Source: Clostridiales bacterium (lineage in GTDB: Bacteria > Bacillota > Clostridia > Oscillospirales > Oscillospiraceae). Taken from it: 6,660 nucleotides of DNA. The translations under genes were made by a program, and so were the position numbers. The stretch is taken from assembly GCA_021205375.1 (NCBI GenBank), contig JAJPXR010000029.1, positions 1-6,660 of the forward strand. The letters run 5' to 3'. This document shows positions 1 through 6,371 of the stretch, one piece after another. The first letter of the stretch is position 1. Every line of letters begins with the position of its first letter. Below the pieces are notes generated by a model, which saw only the letters and a list, made by a program, of their open reading frames with translations, searched no databases and was not told where the DNA came from.

Positions 1-28
1 CGGGCTGTGAGCCTGCGGCCCTTGGGCC

Positions 29-51
29 AAAACGTGCCAGTGGCACGTTTT
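29..51 (-). terminator. Probable pgi transcription terminator (palindrome with T-rich arm)
   Basis: A perfect 10-bp inverted repeat (29-38 with 42-51, three-base loop) has A4 at one end and T4 at the other, so on the minus strand it reads as a G/C stem closed by A/U pairs. It lies about 40 bases past the pgi stop, a reasonable place for intrinsic termination. The U run is short and lies inside the stem, so efficiency is uncertain. A second stem-loop lies between it and the gene. It could instead be part of a dispersed palindromic repeat. Confidence 0.5.
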
Positions 52-70
52 AGGGCGAGTGGGAATCCAA

Positions 71-89
71 CATTCGCCTTTGGCGAATG
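71..89. repeat. Short palindrome directly after pgi
   Basis: A perfect 8-bp inverted repeat (71-78 with 82-89, loop TTT) starts five bases beyond the pgi stop codon. It has no T tract on either side, so it is a poor terminator by itself. It may protect the 3' end of the mRNA or form part of a dispersed palindromic unit together with the hairpin at 29-51 and the small one at 17-28 (GGCCC-TT-GGGCC). Confidence 0.45.
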
Positions 90-93
90 CTCC

Positions 94-1440
94 TTACAGC
101 ACGGCGGAGAGGCGCGCTTCCAAGTCCGCCTTCATATCCTCGTAACCCGGCTTGCCGAGCAGCGCAAACATGTTCTTCTTATAATCCTCGACGCCGGGCT
201 GATTGAACGGATTGACCCCCAGCATATAAGCGGAGATGCCCAGGGACTTCCAGAAGAAGTACACCAGCTCGCCGAAGTTGTGGTCGTTCAGTTCGTCCAG
301 GGTGATGATGATATTGGGCACGCCGCCGTCCACGTGGGCCAGCATGGTGCCGTTCATGGCCTTCTCGTTCATATACTGCATGGTCTTGCCGGAGGCGAAG
401 TTCAGGCCGTCCACGTTGGCGGGGTCGTCGGGAACGGCGATGTCGCAGGCGGATTTCTGCACCCACAGCACCGTCTCGAACATGGTGCGGGAGCCGTCCT
501 GGATGAACTGGCCGATGGAGTGCAGGTCGGTGGAGAAGTTGGCGGAGACGGGGAAGATGCCCTTGCCGTCCTTGCCCTCGGACTCGGCCATCAACTGCTT
601 GTACCATTCGCCGAACTGGGTCAGAGCAGGCTCGTAGTTGGAGAGGATCTCCACGGTCTTGCCCTTCATCCGCATGATGAACCGGGTGGCGGCGTACTTC
701 ATGGCGTCGTTGGTGTACAGGTCGGGGTTGTTGTATTTGACGCAGGCGTCCTCGCAGCCCTTCATGACGGCGTCGATGTCCATGCCGCCGGCGGCCATGG
801 GCAGCAGACCCACGGCGGTCAGGCAGGAGAAACGTCCGCCGGTGGCGTCAGGCACCACGAAGGTCTCGTAGCCCTCGGCCACGGCCAGACCACGGAGCGC
901 GCCCTTCTTGGCGTCGGTGGTGGCGTAGATGCGGTCCTTCGCGCCTTCCTTGCCGTACTTCTCCTCCAGCTTGGCCTTGAAGATGCGGAAGGCCACGGCA
1001 GGCTCAGTGGTGGTGCCGGATTTGGAGATGACGTTGACGGAGAAATCCCGGTCGCCGATGATCTGCATCAGGTAGCTGACATAGGCGGAGCTGATGTTGT
1101 TACCGGCGAAATAGACTTCGACGCCGTCGCCCTTGCTGGCCAACTGGTTGTAGAAGGGACCTTTGGAGAACTCCAGACCGGCCCGTGCGCCCAGATAGGA
1201 GCCGCCGATGCCGATGGCGATCAAAACCTCGGACTGGGCCTGGATCTTCTTGGCGGCGGCCTTGATGCGGGCGAACTCCTCTTTGTCGTACTCGAAGGGC
1301 AGGTTCAGCCAGCCCAGGAAGTCGTTGCCCGCGCCCTCTTTGCTCATCAGGTGCTGATAGGACGCATCCACCAGGAATTTGGTCTGCTCCAGCTCGTGGG
1401 CACGCAGCCCGGCGTTGTTGATATTCAGTGAAATAGCCAT
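94..1440 (-). CDS. pgi: Glucose-6-phosphate isomerase
   Basis: Interconverts glucose 6-phosphate and fructose 6-phosphate in the cytoplasm (glycolysis and gluconeogenesis). The 448-residue product matches the compact Gram-positive form of about 450 residues rather than the longer enterobacterial form of about 550. Visible motifs are the sugar-phosphate loop GIGGSYLGARA (77-87), the phosphate-binding SKSGTTTEP (139-147), the family signature DATGGRFS (198-205), GEWYKQLMAESEGK (277-290) with its catalytic-region Glu, the active-site His of DLHSIGQ (His307), and FNQPGVEDYKK (412-422) carrying the conserved Lys near the C terminus. I chose the ATG at 1440 over the upstream in-frame ATG at 1491: an AAGGAGG site precedes it, the family fold begins there, and the upstream 17 codons overlap the leader and read unlike a protein. 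The gene has its own promoter and no partner gene. It appears intact, with nothing odd. Confidence 0.97.
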   Translation of the reverse strand: MAISLNINNAGLRAHELEQTKFLVDASYQHLMSKEGAGNDFLGWLNLPFEYDKEEFARIKAAAKKIQAQSEVLIAIGIGGSYLGARAGLEFSKGPFYNQLASKGDGVEVYFAGNNISSAYVSYLMQIIGDRDFSVNVISKSGTTTEPAVAFRIFKAKLEEKYGKEGAKDRIYATTDAKKGALRGLAVAEGYETFVVPDATGGRFSCLTAVGLLPMAAGGMDIDAVMKGCEDACVKYNNPDLYTNDAMKYAATRFIMRMKGKTVEILSNYEPALTQFGEWYKQLMAESEGKDGKGIFPVSANFSTDLHSIGQFIQDGSRTMFETVLWVQKSACDIAVPDDPANVDGLNFASGKTMQYMNEKAMNGTMLAHVDGGVPNIIITLDELNDHNFGELVYFFWKSLGISAYMLGVNPFNQPGVEDYKKNMFALLGKPGYEDMKADLEARLSAVL

Positions 1441-1451
1441 GTGTCGATTTT

Positions 1452-1458
1452 CCTCCTT
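1452..1458 (-). promoter_or_regulatory. pgi ribosome binding site
   Basis: On the minus strand this reads AAGGAGG, a full Shine-Dalgarno match, 11 bases before the ATG at 1440. It decides the start codon of pgi against the longer reading that begins at 1491. Confidence 0.85.
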
Positions 1459-1509
1459 AGAATAGAACCACGAAAGCACAGAACTCTGCACTCACTACCT
1501 TACCTTGTC

Positions 1510-1538
1510 ATTATACCTAATTATCGTTGGAGTTTCAA
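1510..1538 (-). promoter_or_regulatory. Sigma-A type promoter of pgi
   Basis: On the minus strand there is a -35 box TTGAAA (1533-1538, five of six consensus bases), a 17-base spacer and a perfect -10 box TATAAT (1510-1515). Transcription should start near 1503, giving a leader of about 60 bases. The region around it is distinctly A/T-rich compared with the neighbouring genes. No operator-like repeat is evident. Confidence 0.8.
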
Positions 1539-1612
1539 TCCTTATTTTTGTAAAAAAAGGAGGATTTCACGCCAAAATTAGTGACAAAATTGAGACAATG
1601 GGGCGCCCCGGT

Positions 1613-2707
1613 TTACACGTTGAACCGGAACAGGATGATGTCCCCGTCGGCCACCACGTACTCCTTGCCCTCGGAGCGCATGAGGCCCTTTTCCCTGGCG
1701 ACCTTCTCCGAACCACAGGCCACCATGTCGTCGTAGGCGATGACTTCCGCCCGGATGAAGCCCCGCTCGAAGTCGCTGTGGATTTTCCCGGCGGCCTGGG
1801 GCGCTTTGGTGCCCTTGGTGATGGTCCAGGCCCGGCACTCGTCCTCGCCGGAGGTCAGGAAGGAGATCAGCCCCAGCAGGGTGTAACTGGCCTTGATGAG
1901 CCGATCCAGGCCGGATTCCGCAATGCCCAGCTCCTCCATGAACATGGCCTGCTCCTCCGGGTCCATCTGGGACAGTTCCTCTTCCAACTGAGCGCAGACG
2001 GGGATGACCTGCGCGCCCTCCTTGTCGGCCAGGGCCTTGACCTGCTGATAGTAGGGGTTGGCGGCCCAGTCGCCGGAGAAAGCGTCCTCGTCCAGGTTGG
2101 CGGCGTAGATGATGGGCTTCAGGCTCAGTAGGTCGCTGGTTGCGATCAGCTCCCGGTCCTCCTTGTCACACTCATAGGAGCGGACGGAGTTGCCGTCGTT
2201 GAGCCAGTCCCGGAGGCCGCTGAACACCTCCGCCTCGTGGAGGAACTTTTTGTCCCCCTTGGCGGCTTTTTTGGCCTTGTCGATGCGGCGGTCCACCATC
2301 TCCAGGTCGGCCATGATTAACTCCAGGTCGATGATGCCGATGTCCCGGATGGGGTCGGTGCTGCCCTCCACGTGGATGACGTTGTCGTCGTCAAAGCAGC
2401 GCACCACATGGACGATGGCGTCGGTCCCCCGGATGTTGGAGAGGAACTTGTTGCCCAGGCCCTCGCCGTGGCTGGCCCCCTTGACCAGCCCGGCGATGTC
2501 CACGAACTCGATGACGGCAGGGGTGGTCTTTTTGGGGTGGTACAGATTGGAAAGCCAGTCCAGCCGGGCGTCGGGAACGGCCACCGTCCCCACGTTTGGC
2601 TCGATGGTGCAGAAGGGGTAGTTGGCGCACTCTGCGCCCGCGTTGGTGATGGCGTTAAAAAGGGTGCTTTTGCCCACGTTGGGCAGCCCTACGATACCTA
2701 ATTTCAT
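1613..2707 (-). CDS. ychF: Redox-responsive ATPase/GTPase YchF (OLA1 family)
   Basis: A universally conserved P-loop nucleotidase of the Obg group, ribosome-associated and linked in other bacteria to stress responses and translation. It hydrolyses ATP in preference to GTP in characterised members. The 364-residue length is typical. Visible parts are the G1 loop GLPNVGKS (7-14), G3 DIAG (70-73) followed by Leu74, a hydrophobic residue in place of the usual catalytic Gln, and NLDE (204-207) in place of the NKxD guanine-specificity motif, which fits the family's ATP preference. A helical insertion lies at about 125-170 and a TGS domain at about 281-364, ending in the family-typical DGDIILFRFNV. 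The ATG at 2707 follows a GGAGGT site (2717-2722) at nine bases. It is probably the last gene of the thrS unit, 43 bases after the ArsC-like gene. No strong terminator follows it, only GGGGCGCCCC at 1600-1609. Confidence 0.96.
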   Translation of the reverse strand: MKLGIVGLPNVGKSTLFNAITNAGAECANYPFCTIEPNVGTVAVPDARLDWLSNLYHPKKTTPAVIEFVDIAGLVKGASHGEGLGNKFLSNIRGTDAIVHVVRCFDDDNVIHVEGSTDPIRDIGIIDLELIMADLEMVDRRIDKAKKAAKGDKKFLHEAEVFSGLRDWLNDGNSVRSYECDKEDRELIATSDLLSLKPIIYAANLDEDAFSGDWAANPYYQQVKALADKEGAQVIPVCAQLEEELSQMDPEEQAMFMEELGIAESGLDRLIKASYTLLGLISFLTSGEDECRAWTITKGTKAPQAAGKIHSDFERGFIRAEVIAYDDMVACGSEKVAREKGLMRSEGKEYVVADGDIILFRFNV

Positions 2708-2750
2708 GAAATGATAACCTCCATGCCCCGGATGGGGAATGTGCTATGGT

Positions 2751-3110
2751 TCAGCGCTCCAGCGCCTCCCGCCACTGAGCCTCCTTGAAGCCGGTGAGAA
2801 TAAAGTCCTCCCCGATGAGCAGCGGGCGCTTGACCAGCATCCCATCGGTGGCCAGCAGCGCGTAAATTTCTTCCTCCGTCATCTCCGGCAATCTGTCCTT
2901 CAGCCCCAACTGGCGGTAGAGCTGGCCGGAGGTGTTGACGAACCGTTTGACCGGAAGGCCGCTGCGCTTGTGCCACCTGGCCAGCTCGTCTGCGGTGGGG
3001 TTCTGCTCCACGATGTGGCGGTCGGTGTAGGCCACGCCCAGGCCGTCCAGGAACCGTTTGGCCCGCTGGCAGGTGGTGCATTTGGGATATTCGATGAACA
3101 AAAGCGGCAT
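2751..3110 (-). CDS. ArsC/Spx-family thioredoxin-fold protein (YusI-like)
   Basis: A small cytoplasmic thioredoxin-fold protein of 119 residues, the normal size for this family. The N terminus carries YPKCTTC, with Cys11 and Cys14 in the CxxC redox site following the first strand. The family-typical KRP (94-96) lies before the last strand, with GFKEAQW (108-113) near the end. From memory the pattern, including FVNTSGQLYRQL in the middle, resembles Bacillus subtilis YusI more than true arsenate reductase or the RNA polymerase-binding regulator Spx. Databases often call such proteins 'arsenate reductase family', but no arsenic genes are near, so that substrate is not supported. The actual role is unknown: thiol-disulfide exchange or a regulatory role are possible. 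The start is the ATG at 3110, with AAAGGA at 3116-3121. It lies 51 bases after thrS and 43 before ychF, so it is probably co-transcribed. Confidence 0.88.
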   Translation of the reverse strand: MPLLFIEYPKCTTCQRAKRFLDGLGVAYTDRHIVEQNPTADELARWHKRSGLPVKRFVNTSGQLYRQLGLKDRLPEMTEEEIYALLATDGMLVKRPLLIGEDFILTGFKEAQWREALER

Positions 3111-3161
3111 ATGCGTCCTTTCTCGCCCTATGCGGCGGGGGTTTTAATGTGCAAATTGGCT

Positions 3162-4907
3162 TTACTTCATCGCCTTCGTATCGACGACTTCCTTCAAAAT
3201 GGCCTCGAACGCCTCGTAAGACATGGCCCCCAAATCGCCGTCGGTGCGGTGTCGGGGGGAGACGGTCCGGTTCTCCACGTCCTTGTCGCCCACGATGAGC
3301 ATATAGGGCACCCGCTCGTTCCGGGCCTGGCGGATCTTATAGCCCAGCTTCTCGGAGCGGTGGTCCACCTCTACCCGGTAGCCGCTCTTGTCCAGCCTGG
3401 CGGCCACCTGGTCGGCGTAGTCGGAGGCCCGGTCGGTGACGGGCAGCACCTTCACCTGCACCGGGGACAGCCAGGTGGGGAAGGCGCCGGCGAAGTGCTC
3501 GGTGATGATGCCGATGAACCGCTCGATGGAACCCAGCACGACCCGGTGAATCATGACGGGACGGTGCTTCTCGCCGTCAGCCCCGGTGTACTCCAGCTCG
3601 AACCGTTCAGGGAGCTGCATATCCAACTGGATGGTGCCGCACTGCCAGGTGCGGCCCAGGCAGTCCGCCAGATGGAAGTCCAGCTTGGGACCGTAGAACG
3701 CGCCGTCGCCCTCGTTGACGACGAAGTCCTTGCCCATCTCGGTGACGGCCTGTTTCAGGGTCTCGGTGGCGAAGTCCCAGTCCTTCTCGTCGCCCATGTG
3801 GTCCTCCGGCATGGTGGAGACTTCAATTTGGTAGGTCAGGCCAAAGACGGAATAGACCTCGTCGAACAGGCGTACCACGTTCTTGATTTCGTCCTTCATC
3901 TGGTCCCAGGTCATGAAGATGTGGGCGTCGTCCTGGGTGAAGCAGCGTACCCGGAACAGGCCGTGAAGCGCGCCGGACAGCTCGTGGCGGTGGACCAGGC
4001 CCAGTTCGCCCACCCGCAGGGGCAGGTCCCGGTAGGAGTGGGGTTCAGACTTGTAAACCAGCATCCCGCCGGGGCAGTTCATGGGCTTGATGGCGTAGTC
4101 CTCGCCGTCGATGACGGTGGTGTACATGTTCTCCTTGTAGTGATCCCAGTGGCCGGAGCGCTCCCACAGGCTGCGGTTCAGAATCATGGGGGTGGAAATT
4201 TCCACATAGCCGTAGCGCTTGTGGACCTCACGCCAGTAGTCGATAAGGGTGTTGCGCAGCACCATGCCCTTGGGCAGGAAGAAGGGGAAACCAGGGCCTT
4301 CGTCCGTCAGCATATAGAGGCCCAGCTCCTTGCCCAGCTTCCGGTGGTCCCGCTTCTTGGCCTCTTCAATGCGCTGCAAATATTCGTCCAGCTCGGCCTT
4401 TTTGGGGTAGGCCACGCCGTAAATGCGCTGGAGCACCTGGCGGTTGGAGTCGCCCCGCCAGTAGGCGGAGTTGCAGGCGGTCAGCTTGATGGCGTTGCCC
4501 TTCACCCGGCCGGTGGAGTCCAGGTGGGGGCCGGCGCACAGGTCGGTGAACTCGCCCTGCTTGTAGAAGGAGATGACCGCGTCCTCCGGCAGGTCGTTGA
4601 TGAGTTCGATTTTGTACGGCTCGTCGGCCATCAGCGCCAGGGCCTCTTCCCGGGGCAGCTCGAACCGCTCCAGTTTGAGCTTCTCCTTGCAGATCTTGCG
4701 CATTTCGCCCTCGATCTCGGTGAGCATTTCGGGGGTGAAGTTGAAGGGTGCGTCGATGTCGTAGTACCAGCCCTCGTCAATGGCGGGGCCGATGGCCAGC
4801 TTCACCTCCGGGTGGAGCCGCTTGATGGCCTGGGCCATGATGTGGGAGCAGGTGTGCCAGTAGGTCTTGCGGTACTGCTCGTTTTCAAAGGTAAATTCGT
4901 TGCTCAT
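3162..4907 (-). CDS. thrS: Threonyl-tRNA synthetase, form lacking the N-terminal TGS domain
   Basis: Charges tRNA-Thr with threonine in the cytoplasm. The 581-residue product is about 60 shorter than the standard enzyme because it begins directly at the editing domain. Editing-site residues are present: His18 and His22 in HTCSH, and Cys124 and His128 in DLCAGPH. The class II catalytic core follows from about 205, with the zinc and substrate ligands Cys278 (MNCPGG), His329 (DDAHIF) and His454 (IHRVVLGS), and motif 2 Arg307 in VHRHE. The anticodon-binding domain covers about 485-577. The ATG at 4907 is preceded by GAGGAGG (4916-4922). The T-box terminator lies just upstream, so no missing N-terminal exon-like segment can be recovered in frame: the absence of TGS is genuine. 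It is the first gene of the likely thrS-arsC-like-ychF unit and is controlled by the T-box leader. Confidence 0.97.
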   Translation of the reverse strand: MSNEFTFENEQYRKTYWHTCSHIMAQAIKRLHPEVKLAIGPAIDEGWYYDIDAPFNFTPEMLTEIEGEMRKICKEKLKLERFELPREEALALMADEPYKIELINDLPEDAVISFYKQGEFTDLCAGPHLDSTGRVKGNAIKLTACNSAYWRGDSNRQVLQRIYGVAYPKKAELDEYLQRIEEAKKRDHRKLGKELGLYMLTDEGPGFPFFLPKGMVLRNTLIDYWREVHKRYGYVEISTPMILNRSLWERSGHWDHYKENMYTTVIDGEDYAIKPMNCPGGMLVYKSEPHSYRDLPLRVGELGLVHRHELSGALHGLFRVRCFTQDDAHIFMTWDQMKDEIKNVVRLFDEVYSVFGLTYQIEVSTMPEDHMGDEKDWDFATETLKQAVTEMGKDFVVNEGDGAFYGPKLDFHLADCLGRTWQCGTIQLDMQLPERFELEYTGADGEKHRPVMIHRVVLGSIERFIGIITEHFAGAFPTWLSPVQVKVLPVTDRASDYADQVAARLDKSGYRVEVDHRSEKLGYKIRQARNERVPYMLIVGDKDVENRTVSPRHRTDGDLGAMSYEAFEAILKEVVDTKAMK

Positions 4908-4915
4908 GATGTGTT

Positions 4916-4922
4916 CCTCCTC
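4916..4922 (-). promoter_or_regulatory. thrS ribosome binding site
   Basis: GAGGAGG on the minus strand, eight bases before the ATG at 4907. It lies downstream of the T-box terminator, so only read-through transcripts carry it. It also confirms that the short thrS start is real. Confidence 0.85.
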
Positions 4923-4945
4923 ATTGTTGGGGGCGGTGATTCAAA

Positions 4946-4980
4946 CAAAAACCCCACCCCTGATGTGATTCAGGGGTGGG
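4946..4980 (-). terminator. Intrinsic terminator of the thrS T-box
   Basis: On the minus strand a perfect 11-bp stem (CCCACCCCTGA at 4980-4970 with TCAGGGGTGGG at 4963-4953, six-base loop) is followed by one G and five U residues, then GUUU. Its 5' arm is shared with the antiterminator, so the two structures exclude each other, as expected of a transcription-attenuating T-box. Confidence 0.92.
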
Positions 4981-5195
4981 ATAACTTGCATTATTCCACG
5001 GTTCCACCCTGCTTGCCGCATTGCGGCCGCTCGTGTCCGCTGTAACGGGCGAACCCGTCCGGTTTAATGGGCGCGGGGCCGTTCACCGGAGGCTCGGAGG
5101 TGGTTTTCGCCGGGGGCGGGTGAGCGGCTTGCAGCGGGTGTCGCTCTCTCTGGGACACGCCGGGTCCGGTTTTTGTCCTCGTCATTGCCTGATTG
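4946..5195 (-). ncRNA. T-box riboswitch (tRNA-Thr sensing) upstream of thrS
   Basis: The leader begins with a GACGAGGACAAA stem I start and has the conserved CAGAGAGC element at about 5146-5153. Its T-box core is AGGGTGGAACCGTGG (5010-4996). The antiterminator can be drawn exactly: AGGG (5010-5007) pairs with CCCU (4975-4972), the seven-base bulge UGGAACC is 5006-5000, GUGG (4999-4996) pairs with CCAC (4979-4976), and AUAA (4994-4991) extends onto UUAU (4984-4981). A GCCGC-AAT-GCGGC hairpin (5027-5015) sits where stem III belongs. GAAAACCACC at 5108-5099 offers ACC (5104-5102, followed by A) as the Thr specifier. The bulge UGGA would match a tRNA with discriminator U73. Uncharged tRNA-Thr should stabilise the antiterminator and allow thrS transcription. 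The specifier choice is inferred; the T-box itself is secure. Confidence 0.93.
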
Positions 5196-5201
5196 GTTAC
5201 A

Positions 5202-5230
5202 AATATAGCACCAGATGAGGAGATTGTCAA
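5202..5230 (-). promoter_or_regulatory. Sigma-A type promoter of the thrS T-box unit
   Basis: On the minus strand there is a perfect -35 TTGACA (5225-5230), a 17-base spacer and TATATT (5202-5207, five of six consensus bases). The predicted start near 5195 falls just before stem I of the T-box, which supports both calls. It is divergent from the aldolase promoter, with 55 bases between the two -35 boxes. Confidence 0.85.
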
Positions 5231-5285
5231 GGAACGGGAAAAATTTCTTTCCGCCGCTGCCGGAGAACGTTTGCCCACAAATCGC

Positions 5286-5313
5286 TTGACATCATGGGGT
5301 TTTGTGGTACACT
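5286..5313 (+). promoter_or_regulatory. Promoter of the DRE-TIM aldolase gene
   Basis: A perfect -35 TTGACA (5286-5291), a 16-base spacer and TACACT (5308-5313, four of six) with an upstream TGG giving an extended -10. The start should be near 5320, leaving a leader of about 74 bases that contains several small inverted repeats. Confidence 0.75.
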
Positions 5314-5320
5314 AGGAGCA

Positions 5321-5374
5321 GTTCGCCTCGAATCGGGGCGGATTAATTCAAAAAAAGCGAACGGTTTTGCCGTT
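5321..5374 (+). promoter_or_regulatory. Structured 5' leader of the aldolase gene
   Basis: Three pairings are possible in this short leader: CGCCTCG (5324-5330) with CGGGGCG (5334-5340); GTTCGC (5321-5326) with GCGAAC (5357-5362); and AACGG (5360-5364) with CCGTT (5370-5374), a few bases before the ribosome binding site. They overlap, so not all can form together. No known riboswitch class is recognised. Function, if any, is unknown. Confidence 0.3.
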
Positions 5375-5380
5375 TGATAG

Positions 5381-5385
5381 AAGGA
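5381..5385 (+). promoter_or_regulatory. Ribosome binding site deciding the aldolase start
   Basis: AAGGA (within AGAAGGAATG) lies eight bases before the ATG at 5394. This favours that ATG over the in-frame TTG at 5367, which would place the ribosome binding site inside the coding region. Confidence 0.75.
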
Positions 5386-5393
5386 ATGAGAAC

Positions 5394-6368
5394 ATGGCGC
5401 AAAAGGGCAATCTGATGACCGTCCGCCGGGACGTGCGGGTGGTGGACGCCACCCTGCGGGACGGCGGCCTGGTCAACGACTTCAAGTTTACCGATGAGTT
5501 TGTCAACGCCCTGTACCGGACCAACGTGGCGGCGGGCGTGGACTACATGGAGTTCGGCTACAAAGCCTCCAAAGAGCTGTTCGACGTGAACAAGTTCGGC
5601 AAGTGGAAGTTCTGCGACGAGGAGAGCATCCGCGGCATCGTGGGGGAGAACAACTCCGACATGAAGATCGCGGTCATGGCGGACGTGGGCCGCTGCGACT
5701 ACAAGACCGACATCATCCCCAAGTTCGAGAGCGTCATCGACATGGTGCGGGTGGCCACCTACATCCACCAGATGCCCTCCGCCATCGAGATGATCGAGGA
5801 CGCCAAAGCCAAGGGCTACGAAGTCACCTGCAACATCATGGCCATTTCCAAGGTGCGGGAGACCGACCTGGCCCAGGCCCTGGAGATGCTGGGCCAGAGC
5901 CACGTGGACGGCGTTTACCTGGTGGACAGCTACGGCAGCCTCTACCCGGAGCAGATCCGCGCCCTGTCGGAGCAGTATGTGGCGTTCGGTGAGAAGTACG
6001 GCAAGTTCATCGGCATCCACGCCCACAACAACCAGCAGTTGGCCTTCGCCAACACCATCGAGGCCCTGGCCAACGGCGTCAGCTATCTGGACGCCACCAT
6101 GAACGGCATGGGCCGGGGCTGCGGCAACTGCTCCATGGAGCTGCTGCTGAGCTTCCTGAAAAACCCTCAGTACAACGTCTACCCGGTGTTCCGGTTCCTG
6201 CAAAACGAGATGCTGGCCCTGCGGGAGTCCGGCCTGACCTGGGGCTATGACATCCCCTATCTGCTGACCGGCAAGCTGAACCAGCACCCTGCCGCCGCTA
6301 TCGCCGCCATGAAGGAAAAGCGCACCGATTACGCCCAGCTCTACACCGAGCTGCTGGACCACGACTGA
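5394..6368 (+). CDS. DRE-TIM (HMGL-like) aldolase/lyase of unknown substrate
   Basis: A 324-residue TIM-barrel metalloenzyme of the superfamily containing isopropylmalate synthase, HMG-CoA lyase and 4-hydroxy-2-oxovalerate aldolase. Visible motifs are DATLRDGG (18-25) at the first strand with the metal/catalytic Arg22-Asp23, DSYGSLYP (178-185), the metal-binding HAHNN (His209, His211) and the glycine-rich GMGRGCGNC (238-246), whose extra cysteines are notable. It has only the catalytic barrel: no regulatory LeuA-type domain and no full DmpG communication domain. The position of the catalytic His of 4-hydroxy-2-oxovalerate aldolase, two residues after the RDG, is Leu26 here, so that activity should not be assumed. 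Expected chemistry is carbon-carbon bond cleavage or formation on a 2-oxo acid. The gene has its own promoter, leader and terminator and no partner, so the neighbourhood gives no substrate clue. Databases sometimes label such proteins 'nucleoid-structuring protein H-NS', which the sequence does not support. Confidence 0.85.
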   Translation: MAQKGNLMTVRRDVRVVDATLRDGGLVNDFKFTDEFVNALYRTNVAAGVDYMEFGYKASKELFDVNKFGKWKFCDEESIRGIVGENNSDMKIAVMADVGRCDYKTDIIPKFESVIDMVRVATYIHQMPSAIEMIEDAKAKGYEVTCNIMAISKVRETDLAQALEMLGQSHVDGVYLVDSYGSLYPEQIRALSEQYVAFGEKYGKFIGIHAHNNQQLAFANTIEALANGVSYLDATMNGMGRGCGNCSMELLLSFLKNPQYNVYPVFRFLQNEMLALRESGLTWGYDIPYLLTGKLNQHPAAAIAAMKEKRTDYAQLYTELLDHD

Positions 6369-6371
6369 CGC

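Noticed and set aside
7..1431. Plus-strand reading frame of 474 codons opposite pgi
   Set aside because: It is a mirror of the pgi codons with low-complexity Gly/Val/His/Leu content and no ribosome binding site or domain.
1551..1570. AAAAAAAGGAGG on the plus strand, resembling a ribosome binding site
   Set aside because: No start codon at proper spacing leads to a recognisable protein; the frame that follows is the antisense shadow of ychF.
1600..1609. GGGGCGCCCC palindrome after ychF as a terminator
   Set aside because: The stem is very short and is not followed by a T run on the minus strand, so a terminator call is not supported.
2751..3110. Arsenic resistance function for the ArsC-like gene
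   Set aside because: No arsR, arsB/acr3 or other arsenic genes are present, and the sequence resembles the general YusI/Spx-like branch.
2739..5045. Long plus-strand reading frame of 768 codons opposite thrS and the ArsC-like gene
   Set aside because: It runs antisense to two clearly recognised proteins, has the Val/Gly/Leu/His-rich composition typical of mirror frames in GC-rich genes, and no recognisable domain.
4991..5278. Minus-strand small protein of 95 codons in the thrS leader
   Set aside because: It crosses the thrS promoter and the T-box core, whose conserved RNA elements explain the sequence; the protein is low complexity.
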